The translations under genes were made by a program, and so were the position numbers. The notes beneath the pieces are model-generated. The model ran no database searches. It saw only the letters and a list, made by a program, of their open reading frames with translations, and had not been told where the DNA came from. From NCBI GenBank assembly GCA_026874595.1, contig CM049316.1:50470695-50534694 (forward strand): DNA of 64,000 nt, written 5' to 3'. This document shows positions 1-12,928 of this stretch, one piece after another. Origin of the DNA: Sipunculus nudus (Eukaryota; Annelida; Sipuncula; Golfingiida; Sipunculidae). Each line of letters opens with the position of its first letter. Positions within the stretch are counted from its first letter, which is position 1.

Positions 1-2984
1 GGAAATAAGACAGCGAAACAAACAGGACAAACTGTCGGTTTTCTATCAATTGAATGACTTTCAGAGCGATTGCTGGAAAGTTTTGCCTGTTGAATGACAT
101 ATATCACACAAAAGATCATGAAAGCAGACATAGCTCAAAACAGACAGATATACTGACACACCTGAGATAACAGACTACCAGAAAAAAGTTGGGAACGTAA
201 AGAGAAGCAAAATGAGCTATAGTTTTAGTAGGTAGAGTTTATAGTGTCGGAGGTATGGCCAATATATGGTAGAGGCCATATCCCAAACATTAAAAATTTC
301 TTTTGAGACTTTAATGTAAGGAATAAGATGTTGTTCCAGTTCCAAAAGGAATCCCGCAAAAACTGTGTCCTGAAAATTGCTAACTGGAAGAAGCAAGTAC
401 CAGCAAGCAGGCGAAATTTAGGATCACTGACAAACAGACAGACATACTAAAAAAATGACACAAGAATAAGACCAGATGACCTACTCAGATTATCGAGTAG
501 ATTCAGAGGAAGAAAATAAATCATTGTTTTCAATTGGCTACACTGCTTTTTTAAAAGTTGTATTTACCCAATCCCTCCTTATAAAACTGGCAGAAACCTA
601 CCATAGAATAATTCTTGTAAAGTTTAAAACAATTAGCTTAACAGTTTCATCATAAAACAGAGTGTAAGCTGGAGAGTCTAAAATTACATTTTCCCTTGTA
701 AAAAACAGATCAATATAAGTGGCGCCATCAATACCTGAATTTCAGATATGACATATGAGACAAACATAGGTATAAAATTTGGTAATGACAGCTCTAGCCG
801 TTTCTGAGATTTTAATTTTAGTTTGCTTTTTTGGACAGATGACTAAGTTCAACCTCCTGTTCAATCTCCGAACTGAAACCATTCGAACAAACTTGAGATA
901 GATTGTTCAAGAGTTCATTTCTTAGAAATATTGGACAATTTGGCTGGACTGTTTCACAGAAGAAAATTTTTAAAGCTTTTGTAGCTTTTTCCCCATAAAA
1001 TCTTAGTAAATGCAGAAAGCCAAAAAATAATCAAAATACGATAGAGCTTTTCAGATGACTGTTTATTTACAAAATAAAATTGGTAGTGCTAGTTCCTGCC
1101 GTTTTTGAGATAGCTATGGTTAACCTACAGACGACGGACGACGCTGCACCATAGCATAAGCTCACAGATTCGCTAATAATTTGTTTCGAGATATAACTGT
1201 AAGACATAAGATTTAATAGTTTAAAAAAGATTCTTTCAAAACTGTGGCCTGTAGAATTCTATTAGTGAGACGAAAGAACAAAGAAGCAGGCGAATTTGAG
1301 GACAACTGACAAACAAACAGACATACTGACAAAGGGACACAAGATGAAGACAAGATGACTTAACCAGGTTATGGGGAAGACTCAGAGGAAGAAAAAAAGG
1401 TATAGTTTATGAAATTGAGGTTTCTAGTTTTGGAGATATGGCCAAATAATGATATATTGGGGATGTTCGACTGCAGCGCCCTCTAGTGGACATATCCTGA
1501 AGACGACAAATGCGTTTCGTGATGTTAGTGAACGGCATGAGATGTAATCGTTTCAAAACGATTCCTCCAAATATCTGGCTTGTTGATTGCTATATGTGAG
1601 ATGCAAGAACCAGCAAGTAGGCGAATTCGCAGATAACTGACAAACAGACAGATATACTGACAAAGTAACACAAGATGGACACCAGATGACGTTACCATGT
1701 TTTGCAGAAGGCTAAGAGAAAGAAAATAAGCTACAGTTTGTGTAATATAGGTTTACTCTTACGGAAATATGTCCAAAATCTGATTTGTTTGGACGGGTCT
1801 AGTGCAGCGCCCCCAAGTTTTGAGATATTAGTGTAAAACATAAGATGAAGGAACAAACATACGCGGGTGACCAACATGCTTGCGAAAATCGAAGATTTCC
1901 GGCAAGCAATAAAGTTTGGATTGACTGTGCCTCCAACATGTATGATAATAGATGGGGCCCGGAGAGGCCGTCACGGACCGCTGCACACGCCGGCCGCCCA
2001 CCGTAAGGACCCTGCCGCCACTTGCGGCGACGGCATGTGACTTCGTGGTTTGGTGAAAAACGGCGCGAGATTTGACGAGACTTACAATACGACCCCTGAA
2101 TGTGACTGCGAGTGTCAGACGCTACCCAACGCTGAAAACCATGTGTCTGTAGCGTAAAAAATGACAGAATTACAGGCATTTCTTTGAATGGTCACGTGTT
2201 CTCGTTTCAGGAGAAACGGTGCGAGATATGACGCGACTTGCTATTGAATGACCTTGAACTAAAGAAATGCTATCTACCGCCAAAAACCAGACCTTTTTAT
2301 CGCAAATATTAACCGAGATAGAAGCCAAAAACTACATATTTTCAGATTGTCAAGTTTTACCCCAAAATTTGGTAACCATGGTAACGGCAGCACAAAGCTT
2401 AACGTACGAAGGAATAAGGCAATGATCCTAGTTTTAGATGCGACAAAAAAAATTGTTATATGCTAAATATTTTTTTAGATATTGCGGAAAAATGGTAAGT
2501 TGCAGTGTTTCCAGTACCACGCCCCCTGGTGGCTAATTTCGAAAAATGAAAAAACAAGTTCGAGATAATACAGAACAACAGAAAATATGTCACTTTTAGA
2601 ACCTTAGCTGTAAAACTGCCACCTCTAAATCGTATTAAATGAAATCTCGAAAAGTCTCATTTGACGACAAATGGCACGAGATTTTGCGAGACTTCAATTA
2701 ATTTCCTATAGAGCATATTAAATGCTACACAATGCAAAAAACTAGACCTCTCTAACTTAAAAAATGAGAAATTTGGAGTGAAATTTTCGAATTTTCTGAT
2801 TTTCCCCCCAAAATACGTTACCATGGTAACCATTGACCGGAAAAATTTGCAAGCACTTGGAAAGCTAACATAAAGAGGAATAAAATGAGCTGCAGATTAT
2901 GCGGCTTCGATTATTATTGACAAAGATATGAAGAAAGTAAAGATTTTAGGTTTTTTGGTGACCCTGACCTTGACCTTTGACCGA
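1..2984. repeat. Degenerate dispersed repeats, no gene
   Basis: No credible coding region. The stretch is a patchwork of diverged repeats: a module with runs of 'gacaaacagacagacatactgac' type recurs near 420, 1310 and 1640, and variants of 'gcgcccctagtgg' recur near 1480, 1810 and 2520. It also holds the repeat copy listed at 527-1175 and one isolated monomer (about 1853-1910) of the minisatellite at 3.1 kb. A short GC-rich island lies at about 1950-2040. Confidence 0.6.
527..1175 (+). repeat. Interspersed repeat, copy 1 (about 650 bp)
   Basis: Matches 53335-54018 in the same orientation along almost the whole length with scattered differences. Both begin at 'ttttcaattggctac' and end at 'cataagctcaca.g.ttcgcta'. 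No open frame. A variant of the 'ggtggcgccacc' palindrome sits in the middle of both copies. Confidence 0.8.
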
Positions 2985-3084
2985 TCATGACCAAAAACAA
3001 TAGGCTCCGAGGAGAACCAATCTTACACTTAATGTATAAGTTTCAGAGCGATTGCTTAAAAACTGTGGTATGTAGCGCGTGTAC

Positions 3085-3445
3085 ATACAGACAAACAAAC
3101 AAACAGACAGACAAACAAACAAACAAACATACGCGGGTGACCAACATGCTTGCGAAAATCGAAGATTTCCGGCAAGCAACAAACAGACATACGCAACTGA
3201 CCAATATGCTTGCCGAAATCTTTGATTCCGGCAAGCAACAAACAGACAGACAAACAGACATACGCAACTGACCAATATGCTTGCCGAAATCTTTGATTCC
3301 GGCAAGCAACAAACAAATGGACATACGCAAATGACCAACCAACTTGCCGAAATCGAAGATTTCCGGCAAGCAACAAACAGACATACGCAACTGAGTAATA
3401 TGCTTGCCGAAATCTTTGATTCCGGCAAGCAACAAAAACAAACCC
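3085..3445. repeat. Minisatellite of about 60-bp hairpin monomers
   Basis: After a (caaa/caga)n tract, five monomers follow, each with 'catacgc.actgacca.atgcttgcc' and then an inverted repeat in which 'cttgccgaaatc' faces 'gattccggcaag'. Several frames stay open across it in both directions only because of the repeat, so it is not coding. Confidence 0.8.
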
Positions 3446-5460
3446 TCCTCTCCAAAGGCTAGATATTATGACTGCTATCGCAAAATTTTCCACTGAAGTG
3501 CAAAATTTTCCCTATGGGGGGAAGGATGTAACATTCTTGACCTTTGACCTGGACCTCAGTTGGCCATGCAGAAATGGGGCATCAACACTGATTGACAGTC
3601 ATTATAGAGATGCCCCATAACAAATCATAATGCAGGGTTTCTACCCTGTCTTCTGTAGCCTGTATTTAAGGGAGAAAAACTCAGAAACTCAGGCTCTCTT
3701 TTGGACTAGACAAGTGGAGCGGATAGAAGGCTGGCCTCCCGGCCAGTCAGGGTATGGCTTCTTTTTCACCTTGGGGTTAGTTTTTACGACTGTGTCGGCT
3801 ACCCAGGTGAAGAGCCAACCACTTCCAAAGAGCAGTCCTTTTATCTAGCATGGTAAGTATCTTTCTGTTTCATTTATAAGTTTAGATAATAATATGCAGT
3901 CCTGATAATTTGAAGGTTTAGGCTTTACATTTTATTCCAGTAAAAAAGTGTTATTTTATCTCTTTAAATTGTGCGAGTGCATGTTGTTCAAGCCCAATTT
4001 CCTCCCAGAATAAATAAGCAGCTACACAATGATGAATTGACGCAATATACCGAGCTCCTCTTAACAGGACAACTCACTAATATGGACAACATCCTCCAGT
4101 CCCTTGGGTGTCCGGCTTCGAGGAGTTTCACTGTATCTCGTATGATGAAATATTGAACGAGATATTGCGAGACTTGTAATGTAATCAAATAACACTACTT
4201 GTATGTTACCTGATGCAAAAACCTGACCTCTGTAGCCTTAAAACTGAAAAAAGTTAGAAAAATAAGATGTTGGGGAGGTTCGACTTCAGCGCCCCTTAGC
4301 GGCGATATCCAGAAAATGAAAAAAACAATTTCGAGATATTATTGTAAGACATAGGATATAATAATTTCAACCTGATTCCTGCATACATGTGGACTTTAGG
4401 CTATCACTAACCGATATCTCGAAATATCTCGTTTAACGAGTTATTATACAAGATATTGCGGGACTTGTAGTATAATGAAATAATACTACTTGAATGCTAC
4501 TCGATGCAAAAACTAGACTTCTCTAGCTTTGAAACTGTCAAATCAGAATAATTAGACCCTTTATTTTCGAAAAACATGACTTTTACCATGGTTACAGCTA
4601 ATTTCAGACATTTAGACATAAAAAAGGCCTTGGAATGACGATTAAAATGAGCTACACTTGAAGTAGATACAGCCAATAATAACAAAGATATGAAGAAAAA
4701 AAAAGTGTTGCCAACTTTTGCAGACCTTGACCTTTGACCTATATTGACCAAAAACTAGTACAGGCTTCGAGGACATCTGAATACATACTAACCGTGTAAG
4801 TCTGAAACCGATTGTTGCAATATTGCGACCTGTAGATCGCACACAGACAAAACAAACTAGACAACCATAAGTCGAGCGCTTGCCGGCAGTTGAAATGACA
4901 GACAGACGGGCAGACAGAACAAACTGTCGGGTTTCTATCAATTGAGTGACTTGCTGAAAAGTTGGGCCTGTTGACAGCGTTTGCGACTAACGCCGGCCCG
5001 TGGCCTGTTAAAATAGCTGCGGGCCGGCAGCTCTAGAGCATATCAGGCCCGGTGGGCTTGCTAGAATTTAGTTTGCAAAATACCTAGGTCTATATTTATC
5101 ATTCCATGCCGTCCGTTTCATTCAATGCTTTTTTTTGGGGATGTCCCAGAAAAAAATTCAAAGTTTCCCCGATTGGTATTAATGCGTTCGACGTTGCTGC
5201 TTGGATTTTGTGTAAAGCATTTTGATTGGGTTCAAGTTTCCATTTTCACATTCTCCAAATAGACACGCTATGCACATGAATCCTGTGTCTCTAGATGTTA
5301 GTTCTGCTCGGCGGTTGGTAAAGTCACCGTCTGTCCAGCCACTCGGGTGGTCCCACACAAGTCATGTTTGTTGCGTCAATCCTTAGCGGGACCCGTTACA
5401 TGATACCGTCGGATATAAAAACTTGCAAAGTTTTATTCAACCGTATTACTTGTTGCAACG
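3446..5460. other. No recognisable gene; diverged repeats
   Basis: Holds the motif 'gaccttgacctttgacc' near 4728 (also at about 2962 in the preceding stretch), short open frames without recognisable content, and a GC-rich inverted segment around 4985-5040 ('gccggccc'/'gggccggc') that may be near the left end of the hAT element. I see no gene here. Confidence 0.5.
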
Positions 5461-6614
5461 ATGTGGCAGTTCCTTGAGGGAGTTTCTCCGCCTTCGAAGA
5501 AATCAAAGCAAACGGATGACGAAAGGAAAATAGTAAGTAAACAATATGAGACAGAAAAACACAAACGCACATTTCAGAGTGCCGGGAAAAACCAGTATAC
5601 TTGGTTGATATACAACGGTAATACTATCAGTATGTTTTGCCGACCGTGCAGGTCAAGTTATGGGACGTTAAGTGTAAAGAAGCTGCCAAATGGGTTTGGT
5701 TTTATGAAATACTCTACTGGGCCGTTTGTTACTGGATGTCACAACCTCAAACTTGGTATCATCAAAGGACTGGACATGAGTGAGGGCCATCGTGCTGCGG
5801 TAGACCATGTTAAAAATGCAACTAAGAAACCTGGCGAATCCTTTGCAGATAAGGCCTTAAAGCAGTTTAATGCAGCAGTGTTTGAGAAACTTGAAAATTA
5901 TTCAGAAATGCACATGCCATTGCAAAAAATAATCGCCCCTTCTCTGATATGAACTGGTTTTGCATCTTGGACGAAAAAAAGGGGCTGCATGTAGGCGAGA
6001 CCTATAGAAATGACAAGGCATGTAAGATGTTTATTGAAGCTATTGCTGATGATGAAAGAGCAAAATTAAAGGAAAAGTTGGATGCTGTCAAGTTTGTTAC
6101 TATTTTATCAGATGGTTCAACCGACGTGTCTGCCACTGAAAATGAGGTGATCTATGTCCGTTTCTCTCTACGGGGCCAGGCAGAAAACTATTTCATTGCC
6201 ATGCAGGATATAAAAAAAGCAGATGCTAATGGCATTTTTAATGCCCTTGCTAAACGCCTGGAAAACTATAACGTAGTGGAAAAAACTGTTGCTTTTGCAG
6301 CTGATGGTGCATCGGTGAACACTGGAAAATCGAATGGTGTCATTTCAAAGTTTAGTGACAGGGTATCGCCTTCAGTTGTCATGGTAAAGTGCCTTGCACA
6401 CAGATTGGAACTGGCATACAAAGAAGCCAAAAAGTGTGTGAACTTCAACCACACAATAACACTCTTATCCAGTCTGTATAATCTGTTCCACAGAAGTGCC
6501 CTGCAAAGGGCACTTCTTAAAGAGGAGTTCAAGCCAAATACTGCAGTTATTCCAACAAGAATTGGAGGGACGAGATGGGTATCACACACAGTCACTGCCC
6601 TGGAGAAGGTCTGA
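5461..6614 (+). pseudogene. hAT transposase, N-terminal part (ZNF862-like)
   Basis: Two frames, 5461-5952 and 5949-6614, join at an A run near 5923-5930, so there is one frameshift. The first part has a Cys/His-rich zinc-finger-like segment (FCRPCRSSYG, then C and H residues near TGCHN and GHRAAVDH). The second has motifs typical of the hAT class found in ZNF862/KIAA1586-like proteins: SDGSTDVSATENE, AADGASVNTGK, KCLAHRLELA and a conserved GTRW. The dimerisation end is missing here and lies at 10741-11253, so the gene was split by the LINE between them. A hAT transposase cuts and pastes its own element with an RNase H-fold core. Confident of the family; this copy is inactive. Confidence 0.85.
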
Positions 6615-6728
6615 AAGGGCTACATGGTGTTTATTCAGTTTCTCCAGAAGGTAGGATAGTCTGTTTTTGAATACAAGATAAATTGTGACTGTTTACATGG
6701 AAGGATACAATAATAAGCAGTTAAAATT

Positions 6729-6730
<2 letters not shown>

Positions 6731-6784
<54 letters not shown>

Positions 6785-6871
6785 TAATATGTGTTCTTGA
6801 AGGTATGTAAAATTTGTTCCCATAAGTCTGTAATGGATCCTGAATATAGAAAATAAGGGGGGGGGGGGGGG
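6731..6871. repeat. (TA)n tract and poly-G run
   Basis: A (TA)n microsatellite occupies about 6731-6781 and an uninterrupted G run about 6857-6871. They lie between the hAT N-terminal part and the LINE. Confidence 0.95.
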
Positions 6872-6907
6872 TTACAGACTGTGATTTATGTATGTTCTGC
6901 TATTTTG

Positions 6908-8674
6908 TCAACCATTTGGGGAGCACTCTGGCACACAGTAGGTTTTCAGGGTAAAAAGAAATTCAATATAGCGCCCCTTAATATAGCCGGTTTGGTCTAA
7001 ATTAATTATATGATCTGCTACTTTCTGTATTCTTTTTGCAAATATAAATGTTAATATTTTGTAATCTGTATTACACAGGCTTATTGGTCTGTAATTATTA
7101 AGTTCTTCTTTATCTCCCTTTTTAAAGATTAAAGAGATAACGGCTTTTCTCATTGATATTGGCATTTCCTGTTTAATATAGATTTCATTTTGGAGGTCAT
7201 AGAAAATTGGCCAAAGTATTTTCCAGAACATTTTGTAAAATTCATTGGGAAGGCCGTCTAAACCAGGAGATTTGTTATCTTTTAACTGATTTATAATATT
7301 ATCACATTCTTGTTTTGTTATCGGTTTATCACATAGTTCATGTTGCTTTTCAGATAATTTGGGAAATACCCCTGTTTCATTAAAATATGTATCTATCTCA
7401 GATTTAGATGGTGCTGATGACGTGTAAAGTTGTTCATAAAATTCTGATATTATTTGCAGAATCTTATCATCATCAGTATAAGAGATATTACGGTATTTTA
7501 TACAAGTGATTGTATTCATCATTTGATGTTTTCTTTCTAACGAGAAGAAATACTTGGAACTTCTCTCTCCATCCTCGACCCATCTTGCTCTAGATCGGAT
7601 TTGGGCACCTTTTGTTTTTCATCATATAGAACATTTAAATCTAATTCAGACTTGGTAATTTCTTCTTCTTTTCCAGTTTCCTTTTTCAGATTCAATATCT
7701 TTTGTTCAAGACACCTTATTTTATTTTTCTTATATAAAGCTTTTTCCTTTGAGTAAACAATGGAAACTTCTCTAACTTTAATTTTAATGAGATCCCACAA
7801 TAATAAAAGTGTAATAGTACCTTTATATTCTGTAAGACACTGGTTTATAATATTTTCTATTAATTTTATGTAAACGGTGTCATTTAAAAGCTGGATATTT
7901 AACTTCCAATAGCCTTGACCTCTGTTGTTCATGCAAGTTTCTATGTCAATGCCAACCGCATTGTGATCGGTCAAACGATCTCCGTTTTACCGGTAATTAC
8001 TGTGCAGTTAGTGTAATTTCTTATATGGGATTTTAATGTTTTTGCAACAAATATATAATCAAGTCTGCTTCTGAGTTTCCCACTGTTGTCGGCACATGTA
8101 AAACGTTCAGCATTATCACTTAAAAGAAAAGTGTCTACTAAGTCAAGAGTACAAACAAAATTTTGAAAGAGAGTCGTACATTTATCCTTTAAATGGAATT
8201 TAGTATCAGTATCTGTGTGTGTAAGAATACTGTTGAAATCTCCAGCAATTATTAAATTTTCCTGAGCCTTGCAGTGCTCAGTGAGCCAGTTCAGTGTCTC
8301 TGTTATAAACTCACAGCGATGTTTATCCTGGTTTGGTGCATACAAACAAACCAATGTGTACAAGTGTTCTGATATTTCTAAGTTAATTAATAATTTTCTA
8401 CCCAATTTATCTTGATATTCATCTATTATTTTAAACCCAACATTTCGGTTTATTAAAATAGCTACCCCTTTTCCATGAGAAGTATCTGACACTGAATGAT
8501 AAACTGTACCATCCCACGAGCTGTTAAATATTCTGATAAAAGCTGGAACACAATAGGTTTCTTGCAAAAAGCAATATCAATATTACGCCGTTTCAACCAA
8601 TAGAATATTTTCTTTCGTTTAAAGTGATTGTTTAGTCCTCTGACGTTCAGAGAACAGATACGAAGACTTGCCAT
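6908..8674 (-). pseudogene. LINE ORF2: endonuclease plus partial reverse transcriptase
   Basis: Start ATG at 8674. The frame changes near 8550, 7972 and 7530. The endonuclease is clear: SLNVRGLN at the start, LVCLYAPN, IIAGDFNS (metal-binding Asp and Asn), and SRLDYIFV near its end; the usual SDH motif reads TDHNAV at about 7970. The RT start is clear from FKKGDKEELNNYRPISLCN and DQTGYIKGRYI. The catalytic YADD motif and everything after it are missing. The protein would nick target DNA and prime reverse transcription; this copy cannot. Confidence 0.85.
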
Positions 8675-8687
8675 TTAAACAACATAT

Positions 8688-9972
8688 CTAAAAATATTCT
8701 GTATCAGTTTCCAAATCGATGTCCGATAAACAGGAAAATCTATTGTTGTGGACAATTTTCTGAGTTTTCTCAGCTTTTTTGTGGGTATCTACATCATTTG
8801 GCGACCTTGAGGCGAGTCGTTTTGGACGAGACGAAGTTCGTCCAGGTTCATCGTCCTGTGGTTTGTCCTGATTTATTTCATACGTGATGTATTGACGTTT
8901 TACGTTTTGCAGTAAACGACCAAACAAGTTTTTTCCCTTCCAGCTTGTTTTGGTGGTAACTTTTGATAAGTACCTAGAAAGTCCGGTCCCTAAATGAAGA
9001 TCTGGGGAAGCGAGTGCTAAGGTTGATGAGCCAGTGGCAATCAATTCATTCAGGGATTCAGGGATTTGTTGAATTTTTTCAAATATGAGGTTTTCTAAAA
9101 TGTCTTTGGTATCGTCTGGGGCTAACTTGTCGTCGATTGTTGAGCCCAATTTTCTCGCAATTCCAGCATGTTTGGCATTTGCGATTTGTTGAGCTAGATC
9201 GTCACAGTCATTTTCAACGGCACGGCGATATTGAAAGGCATGCTCCAGGGAGGGAAAGTTTTGACCATAAACGTCAAGTGTGCAGGGGAAATCACTTGAG
9301 AGAATATCAGTGTGCCCTGATATGATCTGAACATCCTGGTCTCTCACATACTTAGAGCATTTAGGACTTCCAGCTTTATGCCCTTTCTCATTACAGACTG
9401 AACAGATTGTATCTGCAAACTGGTTGAAATGGAATATACGGCATTTGGATGGTCCGATCATAACGTTACGTGGGAGAGCTTCTGGTATGGGGTTGTCAAC
9501 GAACACAAACCGATTTCCGTTTTTGTATGAGGTTAACAGACCGTCCTTGGTTCTTTCATATTCATATTTGACCTCAGATACCAGAGTGAAGTTTTTTTTC
9601 TCTGAGGAAATCTACGATACATGAGTTATCGTATGAGAGGGGTAGATCACAAACTTTGATTTTGATCGGACGGGGAGAAGTTGGGTCAGATCTAATAGTA
9701 AATGGATTTCTATCTGACAGAGTAATGTGTTTACCCCTAAGGGTTATACCTTCTGCGAGTAATTTTACTCTTGCTTCGGTAGATTTAGCGTATAAACGCC
9801 ACAGATTTTGTACCTGTTGACCCCCGTCAATGTTTACAGTCCCGACGACTCTAGCTGCGGCGGAGCACACCTCGAAAGGTCTCATTGTGTCGCTTTCCTC
9901 TGAGTAATCCTTTCTTTTAGGGATTACTTGGTCATTTGTAAAGAAAACCGGTAGCACACTTTCCGCTGTCAT
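8688..9972 (-). pseudogene. LINE ORF1 with RRM-like, zinc-knuckle and NADAR domains
   Basis: Start ATG at 9972, one frameshift at an A run near 9590, stop at 8688. The order is: a segment with an RRM-like element (IKIKVCDLPLSYDN, about 9620-9660); a zinc knuckle CSVCNEKGHKAGSPKC (about 9355-9405); and a NADAR (YbiA-like) domain with the pattern FPSLEHAFQYRRA, then IANAKHAGIARKLG, then KIQQIPESLNELIATG (about 9280-9010). A basic tail follows. ORF1 proteins of this class bind the element's RNA. NADAR domains act on N-glycosidic bonds of ADP-ribose-like or riboflavin-precursor substrates in other families; its role in a LINE is unknown. The NADAR call rests on motif pattern alone. Confidence 0.75.
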
Positions 9973-10200
9973 TATCAATGCAATGAGTTCCTTTCAATTC
10001 ACGATAAATCACAAATATCAGTTTTTGAATAGATAAATTTTCTGTCTTGACATGAATTCTGAGAGTTAGTACTATAAACAAGTTCTCAGCAAAAACTTAC
10101 GAAGGTTGTCGTACGTTTCATGCGTTTGTGGTCAAAATTTGTCAGAGCAGTCGAGAGGCGAACTCTACGACACCTGCATCACGTGACCACAGATGGTTAT

Positions 10201-10740
10201 TTGCAGATTTGACATTAAGCGAGCCACTAATTTCACAATAAATTATCATCTAAGAGAACTATTTCCTGAAAATTGGAATCATATAAATTTAAATACAGCA
10301 AATATATAGCACAGTTTTTACATGGTTTATGTAACAATTGATCACAGGGTTTGGTGATGACCAGGTTGACCGTTTGAGGGACCACTGGGCTGACATGCTA
10401 GAGAACGCAGCAGTGGATACTGCATCAATTTCATTGGAATGGAATCTGTAAAAGACCCTTCTTTATGAAGAGTAAGACAATTCGTGCAGACATTAAAATT
10501 TATTATACTGATAGGCTGATAGCTGCTTATTAAGAGATATGGATCAAGATTGTAAAAAATGTAAAGCAGCAGATACTTGTATGCTGTGTAAACCTGAGGA
10601 TATTGGCTATTGTGATAAATGCAGTTAAAAGCTTTATTTTGAACAATATTCTTCATATTTAAAAAACCCAGTATTTTCTTTAACTAGACTATGCTGTTTT
10701 AAGAAAGTGGGTTTCTGAATATGTTATTTTCATATTTAAG
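10201..10740. other. No gene recognised
   Basis: AT-rich sequence between the LINE and the hAT 3' part. It may be hAT intron or intergenic sequence. No coding signal or repeat stands out. Confidence 0.4.
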
Positions 10741-11253
10741 TGGAAAGCTCGAGCTAACTGTGATTGGGAGGCCATCAACAAGAAGTATATGAAGCGTAGT
10801 CCAAATTTCCTGAATCTTGTGGATTCGAGTCTATGCTTGCCTGCAAGTTCTGCCATATGTGAAAGAGGGTTCTCTGTAATGAAAATGATTAAGACTGATT
10901 ACAGAAACAGACTAACTGCCACCTCCATGACAGATGTCATGTTTGTTAAAATGCAGTCAGCAGATATTGGTCTGTTTTATCCTACAGCAGCGATTAACAG
11001 CTGGTATGTACAGGCCACACGCCCACGTAGGCCACAGTACAAATTAAGCTTCTATAACATCCCTGCTGCCAAAACCTGATGATGATGTGGATCTTGTTGC
11101 AATCATAGAACAGCAGCAAAATGCAGAGGAGGGAGAGACTGACACTGATATGGATCTAGATTCTGATTTTGATGAGCTAGATTATGACTTTGATGTTGAC
11201 ATGGCTTCAGACACTGAGCCAGGCTCTGATAGTTTTTCAGAGTTAGAATCTTA
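10741..11253 (+). pseudogene. hAT transposase, C-terminal dimerisation part
   Basis: The frame at 10741-11079 reads WEAINKKYMKRSPNF, then the hAT dimerisation signature SSAICERGFSVMKMIKTDYR and LTATSMTDVMFVK. After a frame change near 11070 an acidic tail (DTDMDLDSDFDELDYDFD) runs to a stop at about 11253. It completes the hAT gene begun at 5461; about 4.1 kb with the LINE separates the halves. An intron cannot be excluded for part of that gap. Confidence 0.8.
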
Positions 11254-12928
11254 AGTAGCATGACCAGCTTATCTTTGAGCACCATATATTTCAAATTTAA
11301 CCATTGCTTCTTATATAAATCTACCTTCTTTTGGTCCATGGGTCATTTTTATCTTATTAAATAAACATGGCATTGACTTTCCATAATTTCTGGTTAAGTT
11401 TTGTGCAGGCCATGATTTTTCCTCTGTAATAAATGACATTCAAGTACAGCCCCTGTCTGCTTTTTTAGTTCGCGTGGTTTAAGTAATCTATAGGTCATTG
11501 ATGAACATATCATTACATGTACACATGTCTTTTTTTCCCATATATAAATCTATTTTTAATATCGATATGTGTCTTTTATTTATGTCTTTTTATAATCTAT
11601 TATATATCGTCTGTGAGAATAGCCAACGGCTAACGTTTTATTGTTTTGTAAAAACGGACGGAAAATAAATTTTGTAGGCCTATTTGTATCTGAATTTGAA
11701 TTTGTAAGAACAATCGGCAGGAGCTTGCATATTGGAGGTGGAACCAGCCTACCCGGAAGATCAGGAGTTGCATCTGGGGGTACTGAAGATCCCGTTGTGC
11801 GCCCGTCGCTATGATTGGCTGAGAACAGAGGGGCCATAATAGAGTGAGGTACCAGTCTACGCGAGATAAGGCCAGATGCATATTCGGCCGAGGAGTTCCG
11901 AGTGGGCGAGATGTTCCGAGGGAGTGTAGCTGTAGTTACCTCTGGTGGAGATTGTACCAGTCTATGCGGGCTCGGTAACCAATATCGATGGATTGGCGTG
12001 AAGTTGGCTCATGGTTCATTTTTCATGTCTCATCATTCGACAGGACAGGAGATTCATTAGTACCCAGTTTTATGATTCACACATGATCTCATAACTTAAG
12101 AACTTACAGCGGCAGGGCAGCCAAGCTTATTATTCGAAAGAACCTGAAATGAAAAGCAAAAAATATATGTGTGTAGGATGGTGTCGGGATTGGGAGGAGG
12201 CAGGGTCGGCCAGCATGTTCCAGCGGCTGATACAAAAGAATACATGAACCAGTTGGCACTGATAATTGATTTGTGGCTCTACATTTTGACATCAACTTAT
12301 TATTCCCAAAATCTTCAGATGAAGCAATTTCATCATTGATCCAAGGCGTTATATTAACTTATAGCAACTTATTCTGAAAAAAATACCAAGTCATGAAATA
12401 TGGACAACCAAATATTTTGCATTTCAGGTTAAGTAGGCCTAAACATATTCCACGTGCATTTGTTAGGATTTCATCCATATCCCAGACTTTGCCCTGATTT
12501 GCTTGTGACTTACACATGTGACATCATGGACTGAATTTTATCAACAACTAAGATCTAGTAATGCATGTTGTTTTTATTCCCTCCTGAAAATTTGGGACTG
12601 ACAGTGGCAGAAATACAGTGCTTTTACTGGCTGAGATCTAGAATTTTTAGTCACAGGGGATTTTTCAGTGTGTGACGTCATTGCCGAGTTGACACTGTCA
12701 CTGACAGTGCTCATACAGGTGCCAATAGTTTTTGAACAAATTACACAACATGTTTTTTTTGTGGAAAAAAGAGAGAAAACATGTTTTTTTCCCTTCCAAG
12801 AACTGGACTAATTTTATGTAAAATCTATATTAATATTTTTTTCATAGGCAAATATGTCATATGATATTAAAATGAGATTTGGAATACGTTTTTTGACCTT
12901 CAGTAATCCACTCAATCATTCAATCATA
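11254..12928. other. No gene recognised
   Basis: AT-rich non-coding sequence. AATAAA at about 11359 could serve the hAT transcript. I see no open frame with recognisable content and no tandem repeat. Confidence 0.5.

Larger units (their letters stand above)
6905..10200 (-). mobile_element. LINE retrotransposon (L1/Tx1-like), antisense, inside hAT
   Basis: Reading leftward there is an ORF1 (9972-8688), a 13-bp gap and an ORF2 (8674-6908) with endonuclease and the first part of a reverse transcriptase. The gene order and the APE-type endonuclease point to the L1/Tx1 group. The copy ends inside the RT domain near 6960 with no RT core, no 3' UTR and no poly(A). It is therefore truncated at the 3' side, the opposite of usual LINE 5' truncation. 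The 5' limit is only estimated: nothing recognisable lies beyond about 10.2 kb. Confidence 0.75.

Noticed and set aside
3043-3493. Overlapping leftward frames with repeated Cys/Leu-rich peptides
   Set aside because: All three frames are open across the minisatellite and repeat with it; an effect of the tandem repeat, not a protein.
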